This document shows, in pieces, positions 8,898 to 16,624 of a DNA stretch of 64,000 bases. Numbering within the stretch: position 1 is the stretch's first letter; each line of letters opens with the position of its first letter. Where the stretch lies: the NCBI GenBank assembly GCA_963819635.1, contig CAWFWX010000003.1:992001-1056000 (forward strand), in the 5' to 3' direction. The notes beneath the pieces are model-generated. The model was not told where the DNA came from and did no database searches. It saw nothing but the letters and a program-made list of their open reading frames with translations. A program made the position numbers and the translations under genes. The DNA comes from JACVRW01 sp963819635. Lineage in GTDB: Bacteria > Actinomycetota > Thermoleophilia > Solirubrobacterales > Thermoleophilaceae.

Positions 8898-10111
8898 GCC
8901 GGCGCTTCCTCGTCGCGGCGTTCGGCGACCCGGGGCATGCGTTCCCCGCGATAGCGCTGGGCGCCGAGCTGGCACGGCGGGGCCACGAGGTCACGCTCGA
9001 GACGTGGGACCGCTGGCAGGAGCAGGTGGAGCGCGAGGGCATGCGCTTCGCGGCCGCGCCGGTGTACGAGGTGTTCCCGACGCGCGACAAGCCGCTGAAG
9101 CCATATGTGGCGGCGGTGCGCGCGTCCGGCTCGACGCGCGAGCTGATCCGCGCCTGCGACCCGGACGTGGTCGTGGCGGACATCATCACCTCGGCCGGGT
9201 CGCTGGCGGCTCAGGCCGAGCGGCGCCGCTGGGCGACGCTCGTGCCGCACGTGATGCCGACCGGGGAGCCCGGCTTCCCGATCTACTCGATCGGGGCCGT
9301 GCATCCGCGCACGCCGCTCGGGCGGCGCTTCTGGGGCCTCGTGCGCCCGCTCGTCATGACCGGCGAGGAGCAGGGTCGCGTTGAGCTGAACGGCGCCCGC
9401 GAGCGCGTGGGGTTGCCGCCCCTGTCCGAGGTACACGGCGGGATCTCCCGGGAGCTCGCCATCGTGGCGACCTTCCCGCAGCTCGAGTACCCGCGGCCCG
9501 GCGGCTGGCCCGGCATGCGGGTAACGGGGCCGCTCCTGTGGGAGCAGCCCTTCGGCGACGTTGAGCTGCCACCGGGCGACGACCCGCTGGTGCTGGTGGC
9601 CCCGAGCACCTCGCAGGATCCCGAGCAGCTGCTCGTGCGCGCGGCACTCGAGGGGCTGGCGGGCGAGCCGGTGCGGGTGCTCGCGACGATCAACCGGCGT
9701 TCGCCGTCCGAGCCGATCCCGGTGCCTGCGAACGCCCGGCTGGTGGACTGGGTGTCGTACGCGCGCACGATGCCGCTGTGCGACGCGGTCGTGTGCCACG
9801 CCGGGCACGGGACCGTGGCGCGCGCGCTCGCCAGCGGCGTGCCGGTCGTGGCGTGCGGGCACGCGGGCGACCAGGCCGAGAACGCGGCGCGGGTCCGCTG
9901 GGCCGGCGTGGGCGTGTCGCTCCCACGCCGCTTCCAGACATCGCGGGGCGTGCGTCTGGCCGTCAGGCGCCTGCTGGCCGACCCGCGCTACCGCCGGCGC
10001 GCGGAGGAGCTGCGCGACTGGGCGGCGGCGAATGACGGCGCCGCCACGGCCGCCGACGCCGTGGAGGAGCTGGCCCTGCGGGCCGAGCCGAACGCCGCCG
10101 AGCGCATTTAG
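8894..10111 (+). CDS. Glycosyltransferase, GT-B fold, UGT/MGT type, with CTG start
   Basis: A 405-residue glycosyltransferase of the UDP-glycosyl/macrolide glycosyltransferase type. The N-terminal acceptor domain starts FLVAAFGDPGHAFPAIALG, the C-terminal donor domain has VDWVSY followed by VCHAGHGTVARALASGVP and HAGDQAENA, matching the nucleotide-sugar binding loop of GT1 enzymes. The first ATG/GTG (9026) would delete the whole first Rossmann strand. Extending the frame upstream leads to a CTG at 8894 that overlaps the previous stop as CTGA, so this non-standard start is preferred. Sugar donor and acceptor are unknown; tight coupling to an F420 oxidoreductase suggests modification of a lipid or secondary metabolite. 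A short hairpin terminator begins at its stop codon. Confidence 0.82.
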   Translation: MSRRFLVAAFGDPGHAFPAIALGAELARRGHEVTLETWDRWQEQVEREGMRFAAAPVYEVFPTRDKPLKPYVAAVRASGSTRELIRACDPDVVVADIITSAGSLAAQAERRRWATLVPHVMPTGEPGFPIYSIGAVHPRTPLGRRFWGLVRPLVMTGEEQGRVELNGARERVGLPPLSEVHGGISRELAIVATFPQLEYPRPGGWPGMRVTGPLLWEQPFGDVELPPGDDPLVLVAPSTSQDPEQLLVRAALEGLAGEPVRVLATINRRSPSEPIPVPANARLVDWVSYARTMPLCDAVVCHAGHGTVARALASGVPVVACGHAGDQAENAARVRWAGVGVSLPRRFQTSRGVRLAVRRLLADPRYRRRAEELRDWAAANDGAATAADAVEELALRAEPNAAERI

Positions 10112-10132
10112 CCGCAAAGAGCGGCTTGTTTT
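10111..10132 (+). terminator. Rho-independent terminator after the glycosyltransferase gene
   Basis: A perfect 5-bp stem GCCGC/GCGGC (10111-10115 and 10121-10125) with loop AAAGA is followed by TTGTTTT. The first stem base is the last base of the stop codon. This is short but has the right shape for an intrinsic terminator. Confidence 0.6.
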
Positions 10133-10242
10133 CGGAGGACTCCTTGACGCCCCCGGCCACCGATGATCTACTCCTCCTCGAGACGCGGACGGAGCGCAAA
10201 GAGCGAAGCCACGAGGTTGTAAGGCTCGCCCCGGAATACGAA

Positions 10243-10260
10243 GGTCGACCTCGGTCGACC
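10243..10260. repeat. Tandem palindrome GGTCGACC x2 with 10-bp period
   Basis: Two copies of the self-complementary octamer GGTCGACC lie at 10243-10250 and 10253-10260, one helical turn apart. They sit in the 200-bp stretch between two convergent genes (10133-10333), in which I see no convincing gene. Role unknown. Confidence 0.45.
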
Positions 10261-10333
10261 GGACCGGACTTCAAGCGCAAAGTTCGCGTCTCGTTTACGT
10301 TCTGGGGCGTTTCCGCGGCTGAGCGGCCTATGG

Positions 10334-11515
10334 CTAGCGCACCGACCGGAAGGTCGCCCGGATCTCCTCCGACAGGATCTCCGGCTGCTCCCAGGCCGCG
10401 AAGTGGCCGCCTCGGTCGACCTTGTTGAAGTGGATGAGCTTGGGATACGCCTTCTCCGCCCAGCTCCGTGGGGCCGGGTAGAGCTCGTCCGGGAAGACGG
10501 TCACGCCGACCGGGAGCTCGACGCCCTTGACGTCGAAGAAGGCCAGATGGCTCTCCCAGTACAGGCGAGCCGACGAGACGCCCGAGTTGGTGAGCCAGTA
10601 GTGCGTGACGTTGTCGAGGACGTCGTCTCGCGAAAGACCACCGGGTTGCCCGACGAACGCGCGCGCGATGAGCTGGTAGCTCCGCTCGTCGTGGTCGATC
10701 ATCCAGGCCGCCAGGCCGACCGGCGAGTCCGCGATGCCGTACAGCGTCTGCGGGCGGTTGGCCATCTCGGTGGAGTAGCCCAGGCCGGTCGCGAAGAAGT
10801 GCTCCAGGATGTCGTATGCCCGGTCCTCGTCGGCCGCGAGACCGTCCGGTTTCGGACCGCCGCCGGCGAGCGCCTTCGACACGTCGGGCGGGACGGTCGC
10901 CGGCATGTTGGTGTGAATGGCCAGCAGCCCCTCGGGCTTCAACAGAGCCATCTGCTCTGTGACGGCATTGCCCCAGTCACCGCCCTGGGCCACGAACTCC
11001 GTGTATCCCAGGCGCTTCATCAGGACGACCCACGCCCGCGCGATCCGAATGGGATCCCAGCCGGTCTCGGTCGGCTTCCCCGAGAACCCGTGGCCCGGCA
11101 ACGACGGGATCACGAGGTGGAAGGCGTCCTCGGCGCTCGCGCCATGCTCTGTGGGGTTGGTGAGCGGATCGATGATCTTCAGCTGCTCGACGGTCGAGCC
11201 CGGCCACCCGTGGGTGACGATCAGCGGCAGCGCGTCGGCGTGCTCGGAGCGAACGTGAATGAAGTGGATGTCCACCCCGTCGATCTCCGTGCTGAAGTGC
11301 GGCAGGGCCGCGAAGCGCTCCTCGAACTTGCGCCAGTCGTAGTCCGTCGCCCAGTACTCGGCCAGGGCCCGGATCGTTTCGAGTTGCACGCCCTGGGAGG
11401 GATCCGTTTCCCCGTCGGGCCACTTCGTCGCACCGATACGGCTGCGGAGGTCAGTGAGCTCGTCGTCCGAGACCTGGATCTCGAACGGCCGGATGGTGGC
11501 GGTCTGAACGGACAT
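10334..11515 (-). CDS. Epoxide hydrolase, EHN-domain alpha/beta hydrolase
   Basis: A 393-residue alpha/beta-hydrolase of the microsomal epoxide hydrolase-like class. An N-terminal EHN domain (about 6-110, starting IRPFEIQVSDDEL) precedes the hydrolase core. Seen directly: the oxyanion-hole motif HGWPGS, the nucleophile elbow GGDWGN with Asp as nucleophile, and the late GGHFAAWEQP motif carrying the catalytic His. It should open epoxides to diols in the cytoplasm; the natural substrate is unknown. The ATG at 11515 has an AGGAG seven bases upstream. That ribosome binding site is part of a perfect 17-bp palindrome (11523-11539), which suggests repressor control. The gene is single, convergent with the glycosyltransferase. 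Confidence 0.9.
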   Translation of the reverse strand: MSVQTATIRPFEIQVSDDELTDLRSRIGATKWPDGETDPSQGVQLETIRALAEYWATDYDWRKFEERFAALPHFSTEIDGVDIHFIHVRSEHADALPLIVTHGWPGSTVEQLKIIDPLTNPTEHGASAEDAFHLVIPSLPGHGFSGKPTETGWDPIRIARAWVVLMKRLGYTEFVAQGGDWGNAVTEQMALLKPEGLLAIHTNMPATVPPDVSKALAGGGPKPDGLAADEDRAYDILEHFFATGLGYSTEMANRPQTLYGIADSPVGLAAWMIDHDERSYQLIARAFVGQPGGLSRDDVLDNVTHYWLTNSGVSSARLYWESHLAFFDVKGVELPVGVTVFPDELYPAPRSWAEKAYPKLIHFNKVDRGGHFAAWEQPEILSEEIRATFRSVR

Positions 11516-11522
11516 TCGCGGC

Positions 11523-11539
11523 TCCTAACGCTGTTAGGA
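11523..11539. promoter_or_regulatory. Perfect palindrome overlapping the epoxide hydrolase ribosome binding site
   Basis: TCCTAAC-GCT-GTTAGGA is an exact inverted repeat with 7-bp arms and a 3-bp spacer. On the minus strand its distal arm contains the AGGAG of the epoxide hydrolase gene. It could be an operator for a TetR- or MarR-type repressor, or a translation-blocking hairpin. No regulator gene adjoins it. Confidence 0.55.
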
Positions 11540-11623
11540 CGAAATCTGATCGCCCCACCCCCACTTCGCGCCCGGGACGTCCCTGGTCAGTGCCCGGGTA
11601 TCGTCGCGAGCCCGGAACGGCGA

Positions 11624-11643
11624 AAGCCGCCCGTAGGCGGCTC
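11624..11643 (-). terminator. Terminator hairpin downstream of tRNA-Asn
   Basis: AGCCGCC (11625-11631) and GGCGGCT (11636-11642) form a perfect 7-bp stem with loop CGTA. On the minus strand it is followed by TTTC. It lies eight bases beyond the 3' end of the tRNA and is the likely end of that transcript. Confidence 0.65.
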
Positions 11644-11650
11644 TCTGAGA

Positions 11651-11714
<64 letters not shown>

Positions 11715-11724
<10 letters not shown>

Positions 11725-12419
11725 ATGGTTGCCTGCGCCGACTCGATTCTCACGATACCCGCCTCCACCTCGGCGTGGCAGTTCGCGCAGAGAAGCACGC
11801 ATTTTCCCGCTTCCGCACGCATGGCCGCGAGCGACCGCGTAACCCCCTCACGACCCATTCCAAATCGCTTTTCCTCGGGATCGAGGTGATGGAAGTGGAG
11901 AGCCGCGAGCGAGCGACTGTAGCCGCATATTCGGCAGCTTCCTCCGGCCTCTGAAACGAGGATCTCCTTGACTCTCCGCCGTCTGTCCGCGACACGCTCC
12001 CGCCGACAGGCCAGGCACCGGTAGGCGCCGCGACCCTCGAGCCAGAACTCCGTCTCGCCGTGGCGGGAGCACCTCATCATCACCGTGGCGCGCCCAGCCG
12101 CCTTGGCACGCTGGCCCTGCTCTCGGCGGCGCGCCTGTACGGACCGCAGTCTGTACCGGGACAGCCAGTACTGGACGGTGCTGGGGCTAACGCCGAGCCG
12201 CTCCGCCATCCGGGTGTGCGACAGCCCCTCGGCGATGAGCGCTTCGAGCTGTTCGCGCCTCAAGCCTCCGCGGGGCGCGTGCTTGTCCGCGTGCGCGGCG
12301 CGGAGCCCGTGCTTTCGCACCCAATAGCCGACGGTGGAGGCATCGCGCCCGAACCGCTCTCCGATCTGCTCCAGGGACAGCCCCATTCCCAGCAGCCGGG
12401 TCAGGGATTCCCTGTCCAT
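11715..12419 (-). CDS. HNH endonuclease-type protein with two N-terminal helix-turn-helix repeats
   Basis: A 234-residue protein. The N-terminal half holds two similar helix-turn-helix units (about 2-38 and 52-92): both contain an invariant pattern of the type GLSLEQIGERFGRDASTVGYWV and GLSHTRMAERLGVSPSTVQYWL. A linker has a CSRHGE...CLACRRE zinc-like pair. The C-terminus is an HNH fold: CRICGY, then LHFHHLDP, then CVLLCANCHAEVEAG, i.e. two Cys pairs and the catalytic His. It would bind and cut or nick DNA. Its ATG is one base from a palindrome matching the actinobacterial LexA box, and its UAG stop lies inside tRNA-Asn on the same strand. Lineage-specific repair factor or selfish nuclease are both possible. 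Confidence 0.8.
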
Positions 12420-12420
12420 G

Positions 12421-12440
12421 ACACGAACGCTAGTTCGTGT
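12421..12440 (-). promoter_or_regulatory. LexA-like (SOS) palindrome before the HTH/HNH gene
   Basis: ACACGAAC-GCTA-GTTCGTGT has perfect 8-bp arms and contains CGAAC-N4-GTTCG, the core of actinobacterial LexA boxes. It abuts the ATG at 12419, the same close placement as the SOS boxes of dnaE2 and imuB in this window. It could also act as a hairpin after rpoD, but there is no T-run. Confidence 0.55.
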
Positions 12441-12461
12441 GCCGGATGGTTCGGGGTCGGT

Positions 12462-13484
12462 CTAGGCCTCGTCGGCCGTGCCGGCCAGGCGGTCGGCGCC
12501 GCCGGAGCTCTTCAGCATCGCGAGCGTTTTGGACTCGATCTGGCGCACTCGTTCGCGGGTGACTCCGACCTCGTGGCCGATGTCCTCCAGGGTCATCGGG
12601 CCCAAGTCGCCCAGGCCGTAGCGCAGCTCGATCACGCGGCGCTCGCGCCATGGCAGCGAGTCGAGCACCTTCAGGAGATCCGCGTCGCGGATCCGGTTGG
12701 CCACGATCTCGAGTGGGCGGTCGATGGCGGCGTCCTCGATGAAGTCGCCGAGCGACGCGTCGCCGTCCTCGCCGCCCACGGGCGCCTCGAGCGAGACGGG
12801 CTCCTGGCCGAGCTTGAGGATCTCCTCCACCTTCTTGGCGGGCATCTCCACGAGGTCGCCGATCTCCTCCGGCGTCGGCTCGCGGTTGTGCTTCTGCATC
12901 AGCGCGCGCTTGGCGCGGGCCACGCGGTTCATCCGCTCCACCATGTGCACCGGGATCCGGATCGTGCGCGACTGGTCGGCCAGCGCGCGCGTGATGGCCT
13001 GGCGGATCCACCAGGTGGCGTAGGTGGAGAACTTGAAGCCGCGGCGCCAGTCGAACTTCTCGACGGCGCGAATCAGTCCCAGGTTGCCCTCCTGGATCAG
13101 GTCGAGCAGCGTCAGGCCGCGTCCCGTGTACCGCTTCGCGATCGACACCACGAGCCGGAGGTTCGCCTCGATCAGCGAGTTCTTCGCGGCCATGTCGTTC
13201 ATCTCGATCCGCTTCGCGAGCCGAACCTCGTCCTCGCGCGTGAGGAGCGGCACGCGGCCGATCGAGCGCAGGTAGAGCCGGACGGCGTCCTCCGCCCCGT
13301 GCTCCGGAGGCGGCACGAGCAGGCCGGCTGTGACGACACCGCCCTCGTCGTAGAGGTCGGCGGCGGTCGGCTCGTCGTCCGCGTCGTCGACGCGGCCGTT
13401 CGAGGTCGCGGCCGGCGCAGGCTCGCGCGCCTCGTCCTCGTCGCCGTCGCCGTCGCCGTCGGCTTCGAAGACGTGCTCGGTCAT
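12462..13484 (-). CDS. rpoD: RNA polymerase primary sigma factor (RpoD/SigA type)
   Basis: A 340-residue sigma-70 protein. An acidic, low-complexity N-terminus (about 1-65) replaces the long region 1.1 of larger RpoD proteins. Region 1.2 begins DAVRLYLRSIG, region 2 contains NLRLVVSIAKRY and the -10-binding FDWRRGFKFSTYATWWIRQAI, region 3 has EPTPEEIG, and region 4 ends with EVGVTRERVRQIESKTL, the helix-turn-helix for the -35 element. It directs core polymerase to housekeeping promoters. It belongs to the classical macromolecular-synthesis operon: its ATG overlaps the dnaG stop as ATGA, and dgt lies upstream. Call is secure; whether a second primary-like sigma exists elsewhere cannot be told. 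Confidence 0.96.
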   Translation of the reverse strand: MTEHVFEADGDGDGDEDEAREPAPAATSNGRVDDADDEPTAADLYDEGGVVTAGLLVPPPEHGAEDAVRLYLRSIGRVPLLTREDEVRLAKRIEMNDMAAKNSLIEANLRLVVSIAKRYTGRGLTLLDLIQEGNLGLIRAVEKFDWRRGFKFSTYATWWIRQAITRALADQSRTIRIPVHMVERMNRVARAKRALMQKHNREPTPEEIGDLVEMPAKKVEEILKLGQEPVSLEAPVGGEDGDASLGDFIEDAAIDRPLEIVANRIRDADLLKVLDSLPWRERRVIELRYGLGDLGPMTLEDIGHEVGVTRERVRQIESKTLAMLKSSGGADRLAGTADEA

Positions 13485-15268
13485 GCCGTCTGCCCCATCA
13501 CGGTCCCTAGCTCCTGCAGCACCTTCTGCTCCGCAGCCGCAAGGTGGCTCTTCCGCGCGTGGTCGCCCTCCTGGGAGGCACGCGCGATCTCGCGCTCGAT
13601 CCGGCGTTGCTCGAGCTGAAGCAGGCTCATCTGGAGGACGGGCTCCTTGCTTGATGGGCGCTCCTGTGCCGCGAGAGCGACATCGGTAACGAGAGCGCCA
13701 AGCGCCGGGTCATCTTCGGGCAGCGCGGCGAGCGGATCGTCGAAGTGCGCGACAAAGTGGTCGCGGGCACGGCGAAACAGATCCGAGGAGAACTGGTCAT
13801 CGGCCGGACGCGAAAGGTACTCACGTCCGAGGACCCCGCTCGACAGCGAGCGCGTAAGGAACTCGCGCTCTGCGCGGAAAGCGAGCTCGCCGGGGGACGC
13901 CTGGGAGGCTGCGACCGGCGCCGTGGTTGCCGCAGATGCCCGCCCGGCCGGCTCTGGGGCGGCGGTCGCGGCTTCCATGATGTGGTAGGCGGGCATGTCG
14001 AGTGCGTCCGCGACCACGCGGACGAGCTCGTCCCGTGTTGCGGTCCGTTCCGGTGCAGCGGAGATCAACTCCTGCGCCTCCCCCAATGCTTGGTCCCTGC
14101 CTGAAGGCGTGTCTAGGTCTGCATCGGCAAGTACCCGGCGGACCTGAAACTCGATCATGGGCGCGGCGCGGTCCATTCTCTCTATGAACGCATCGGCCCC
14201 GTCGCTGCTCACCAGATCGGCCGGATCCGTGCCCTCCGGCATATCGACGACGCGCAGGTCGACCCCCCGGTCCTCGGCCAGCCGCGCGGCCCGCAGCATC
14301 GCGTCGCGCCCCGCCCGATCCGCATCCAGAGCGAGGAACACGACGCCGCGCCGGTTCGAGTCGCCGACCTTCGCGAGCTCGGCGAGCTGCTCCTGCGTCA
14401 TAGCCGTGCCCATGATCGCCACGGCCTCGCGGATCCCCGCCTGGTGGAGCGCAAGCACATCGGTGTAACCCTCCACGACCACGAACCGACCGCTCTTCAT
14501 AGCCTCCTTACGCGCCACGTCGATCCCGAACAGCTGGCGGCCCTTGTGGTACAGGTCGTTCTCGGACGTGTTCAGGTACTTCGGCCCGCGCCCCTCCCCC
14601 ATCTGCCGCGCCCCGAACCCCAGGATCCTGCCGCGGGCGTCCGCAAGCGGGAACATGATCCGGCCGCGGAAGCGGTCGTAGATGCCCCCGCTCCGTCCGC
14701 GCTGCGCCAGACCGGCCGCCATCAGCTCCTCCTCGCTGAAGCCGCTCTCTCGGGCTCCGACGATCATCCGGTCCCAGGCGCTGGGCGAGTAGCCGACCCT
14801 GAACTCGTTGAGGACCTCTTCGGAGAGGCCTCGCGAGGCGAGATAGTCGCGCGCGCGTTGCGCCTCAGACGAGCTCCGCAGGTAGGCCGTGTAGAAGCGA
14901 GCGGCCCGATCGAGCAGCGTCTGGAGACGATCCTTCCGGCGACGCCGCTGCTCCGCCTTCGGATCGTCCTCCTCGCGCTCGACGCGCACCCCCGTGCGCT
15001 CGGCAAGGAGCTCGACCGCCTCCTGGAAGTCGAGCGCCTCGGTCTGCTGGACGAACTTGAAGGCGTCGCCTCCCTCACCGCATCCGAAGCAGTAGTAGAG
15101 CTTCTCCTCCGCGTTCACGGAGAACGACGGCGTTCGCTCGTCGTGGAACGGGCAGAGCCCGGTCCAGCGCGTGCCGACCCGCCGGAGGTCGGTCTTCTCG
15201 CCCACCAGGTGAACCATGTCGACGGCGTCCCGCACGCGGTCGATCGTGTCCTTCGTGAACAGGGCCAT
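13481..15268 (-). CDS. dnaG: DNA primase
   Basis: A 595-residue replicative primase. The N-terminal zinc-binding domain shows CPFHDERTPSFSV and YYCFGCGEGGDAF (CHC2 type). The catalytic core carries GFGARQMG and the TOPRIM acidic motifs VVVEGYTDVLALHQ and FLALDADRAGRDA. The C-terminal segment (about 430-595) is helical and more variable, as expected for the DnaB-helicase interaction domain. It makes RNA primers on lagging-strand template. It starts two bases after the dgt stop and its own stop overlaps the rpoD start, so dgt-dnaG-rpoD are read as one unit. Confidence 0.97.
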   Translation of the reverse strand: MALFTKDTIDRVRDAVDMVHLVGEKTDLRRVGTRWTGLCPFHDERTPSFSVNAEEKLYYCFGCGEGGDAFKFVQQTEALDFQEAVELLAERTGVRVEREEDDPKAEQRRRRKDRLQTLLDRAARFYTAYLRSSSEAQRARDYLASRGLSEEVLNEFRVGYSPSAWDRMIVGARESGFSEEELMAAGLAQRGRSGGIYDRFRGRIMFPLADARGRILGFGARQMGEGRGPKYLNTSENDLYHKGRQLFGIDVARKEAMKSGRFVVVEGYTDVLALHQAGIREAVAIMGTAMTQEQLAELAKVGDSNRRGVVFLALDADRAGRDAMLRAARLAEDRGVDLRVVDMPEGTDPADLVSSDGADAFIERMDRAAPMIEFQVRRVLADADLDTPSGRDQALGEAQELISAAPERTATRDELVRVVADALDMPAYHIMEAATAAPEPAGRASAATTAPVAASQASPGELAFRAEREFLTRSLSSGVLGREYLSRPADDQFSSDLFRRARDHFVAHFDDPLAALPEDDPALGALVTDVALAAQERPSSKEPVLQMSLLQLEQRRIEREIARASQEGDHARKSHLAAAEQKVLQELGTVMGQTA

Positions 15269-15270
15269 CC

Positions 15271-16272
15271 CTAGAAGCCCCGCGGGACCGACAGCTTCTC
15301 GAACTCGCGAACCGCGTAGCGGTCGGTCATCCCGGCGAGCCAGTCGACCACGCGCTGCTCGTCGCCGAGCTCATCCGCGTAGTGGTCGAAGAGAGCGCGG
15401 AGCATGCGCTCGATGCGGGGCCGCTCGGCCTGGGCGCTCGGCCCGAGGTACACGCGCTCGAACATGAACTCGCGCAGGCGCAGCATGGCGCTGCCGACCT
15501 CCTCGCCCTGAACGATGTCTGCAGGAGGGGTCTGACCCCTTCCGTTTGAAGGGGTCAGACCCCTCTCGGAATGGCGGAGCAGGTCCACCACGAGCGTCTC
15601 GATCCGCTCCGAGCCGGTGGATCCGAGCAGGTCGATCTCGGCGAGCGGCAGATCCTCGAAGTGGAGCACGCCGGCGCGGATCGCGTCGTCGATGTCGTGG
15701 TTGATGTAGGCGAACCGGTCCACAATGCGGACGATCCGCCCCTCGAGCGTCGACGGCGGCTCGGCGCCGGTGTGGTGGAGGATCCCGTCGCGTACGGGCG
15801 CCGTGAGATTGAGCCGCTCGATCACCTCGACCACACGGAGTGAATGCTCGTTGTGCCGGAACCCGCTCCCCCCGCGCGCGCGCAGGCAGGAGTCGAGGAT
15901 CTCCTCGCCGGTATGGCCGAAGGGCGGGTGGCCGAGGTCGTGCCCGAGCCCGATCGCCTCCGTGAGGTCCTCGTTCAGCCCCAGCGCGCGCGCCACGTTG
16001 CGCGCGATCCCGCACGCCTCGAGCGTGTGCGTGAGCCGCGTCCGGTAGTGGTCGCCCTCCGGCGCGATGAAGACCTGCGTCTTGTGCTTCAGGCGCCGGA
16101 ACGCCTTCGAGTGGACGATCCGGTCGCGGTCGCGCTGGAACGGCGTCCGGTGGTCCGAGTCGGCCTCGGGCTCGTCGCGGACGGCCGGGTACGAGCGCGT
16201 GGCGAGCGGCGAGAGGGTTTCCTCGAGCCGCTCGATCCGCTCCCGGAATGAAGTGCGGGCGAGCTGGGCCAT
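15271..16272 (-). CDS. dgt: dGTPase-like HD phosphohydrolase with repeat-derived insertion
   Basis: A 333-residue deoxyguanosinetriphosphate triphosphohydrolase-like protein, started at the ATG at 16272 (MAQLARTSFRERIERLEE); the longer upstream frame is low-complexity Arg/Ser sequence. HD-domain metal ligands are visible: RLTHTLEACGIAR, GLGHDLGHPPFGHTGEE and the later HDIDDAI. It hydrolyses dNTPs to deoxynucleoside and triphosphate and so trims the dNTP pool. Oddly, codons for RGLTPSNGRGQTP (15526-15564) consist of an inverted pair of the AGGGGTC-type palindrome found elsewhere in the window; the 39-bp insertion keeps the frame. It leads the dnaG-rpoD unit. Confidence 0.9.
   Translation of the reverse strand: MAQLARTSFRERIERLEETLSPLATRSYPAVRDEPEADSDHRTPFQRDRDRIVHSKAFRRLKHKTQVFIAPEGDHYRTRLTHTLEACGIARNVARALGLNEDLTEAIGLGHDLGHPPFGHTGEEILDSCLRARGGSGFRHNEHSLRVVEVIERLNLTAPVRDGILHHTGAEPPSTLEGRIVRIVDRFAYINHDIDDAIRAGVLHFEDLPLAEIDLLGSTGSERIETLVVDLLRHSERGLTPSNGRGQTPPADIVQGEEVGSAMLRLREFMFERVYLGPSAQAERPRIERMLRALFDHYADELGDEQRVVDWLAGMTDRYAVREFEKLSVPRGF
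15526..15564. repeat. R1 palindromic repeat, inverted pair inside dgt
   Basis: Unit 1 AGGGGTCTGACCCCTT (15526-15541) and unit 2 AAGGGGTCAGACCCCT (15549-15564) are reverse complements separated by seven bases. Each is itself a palindrome around one central base. The total is exactly 39 bp, or 13 codons. Confidence 0.9.
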
Positions 16273-16294
16273 GGGCGCGCCCGATTCTGGCACC

Positions 16295-16624
16295 TCACTC
16301 TGTCGGCGGCGTAAAGGCCGCAGCGCGGATGTAGAGCTGGTAGAGCAGAAAGCCGCGCGCGAACTCGGGCTTGCAGCGAGCGTCGAGCGTCGTGTAGGCC
16401 ACGTCGTCCTGGAGCGTGTTGCCCTCCTTCCGCGGCCCAGCGACCGCCCGCTCGAGCTGGTCGATCGCCGACTGCCGCTCCTGCGGCGACGACTCATGCC
16501 AGTCGGTGCAGGTCGCCACCTGGAGCTTGACCCCGAACGGCTCCGGGGCCGCGGGCTGTCCCCCACAGCCCGCAGCCAACAGAGCCGTACAGGCGACTAG
16601 GGCCGGTCGAGCAGCCCGTCGCAC
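16295..16624 (-). CDS. Small putative lipoprotein
   Basis: From the GTG at 16624 a 109-residue product starts with VRRAARPALVACTALLAAGC, a signal peptide with a lipobox Cys. The mature part contains CTDWHESSPQERQSAIDQLE and a second Cys in LDARCKPEFARG, so a single disulphide is possible, and a helix-rich C-terminus ending FTPPTE. The pattern of a Cys-Asp-Trp start, amphipathic helices and one later Cys resembles small periplasmic HdeA-like helical proteins, but that is only a shape argument. The start overlaps the end of the beta-helix gene by 28 bp and the stop lies 22 bp before dgt. Function unknown; likely exported with the beta-helix proteins. Confidence 0.6.
   Translation of the reverse strand: MRRAARPALVACTALLAAGCGGQPAAPEPFGVKLQVATCTDWHESSPQERQSAIDQLERAVAGPRKEGNTLQDDVAYTTLDARCKPEFARGFLLYQLYIRAAAFTPPTE

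Noticed and set aside
10126..10428. 100-residue plus-strand ORF after the glycosyltransferase
   Set aside because: Starts inside a terminator T-run, overlaps the end of the epoxide hydrolase gene and is low-complexity at its end.
12421..12440. Intrinsic terminator of rpoD
   Set aside because: The palindrome could fold as a hairpin but is followed by CATGG, with no T-run; the LexA-box reading fits the spacing better.
15271..16566. Longer dgt reading frame with a 98-residue N-terminal extension
   Set aside because: The extension is Arg/Ser-rich and overlaps the lipoprotein gene; family sequence begins at the ATG at 16272.
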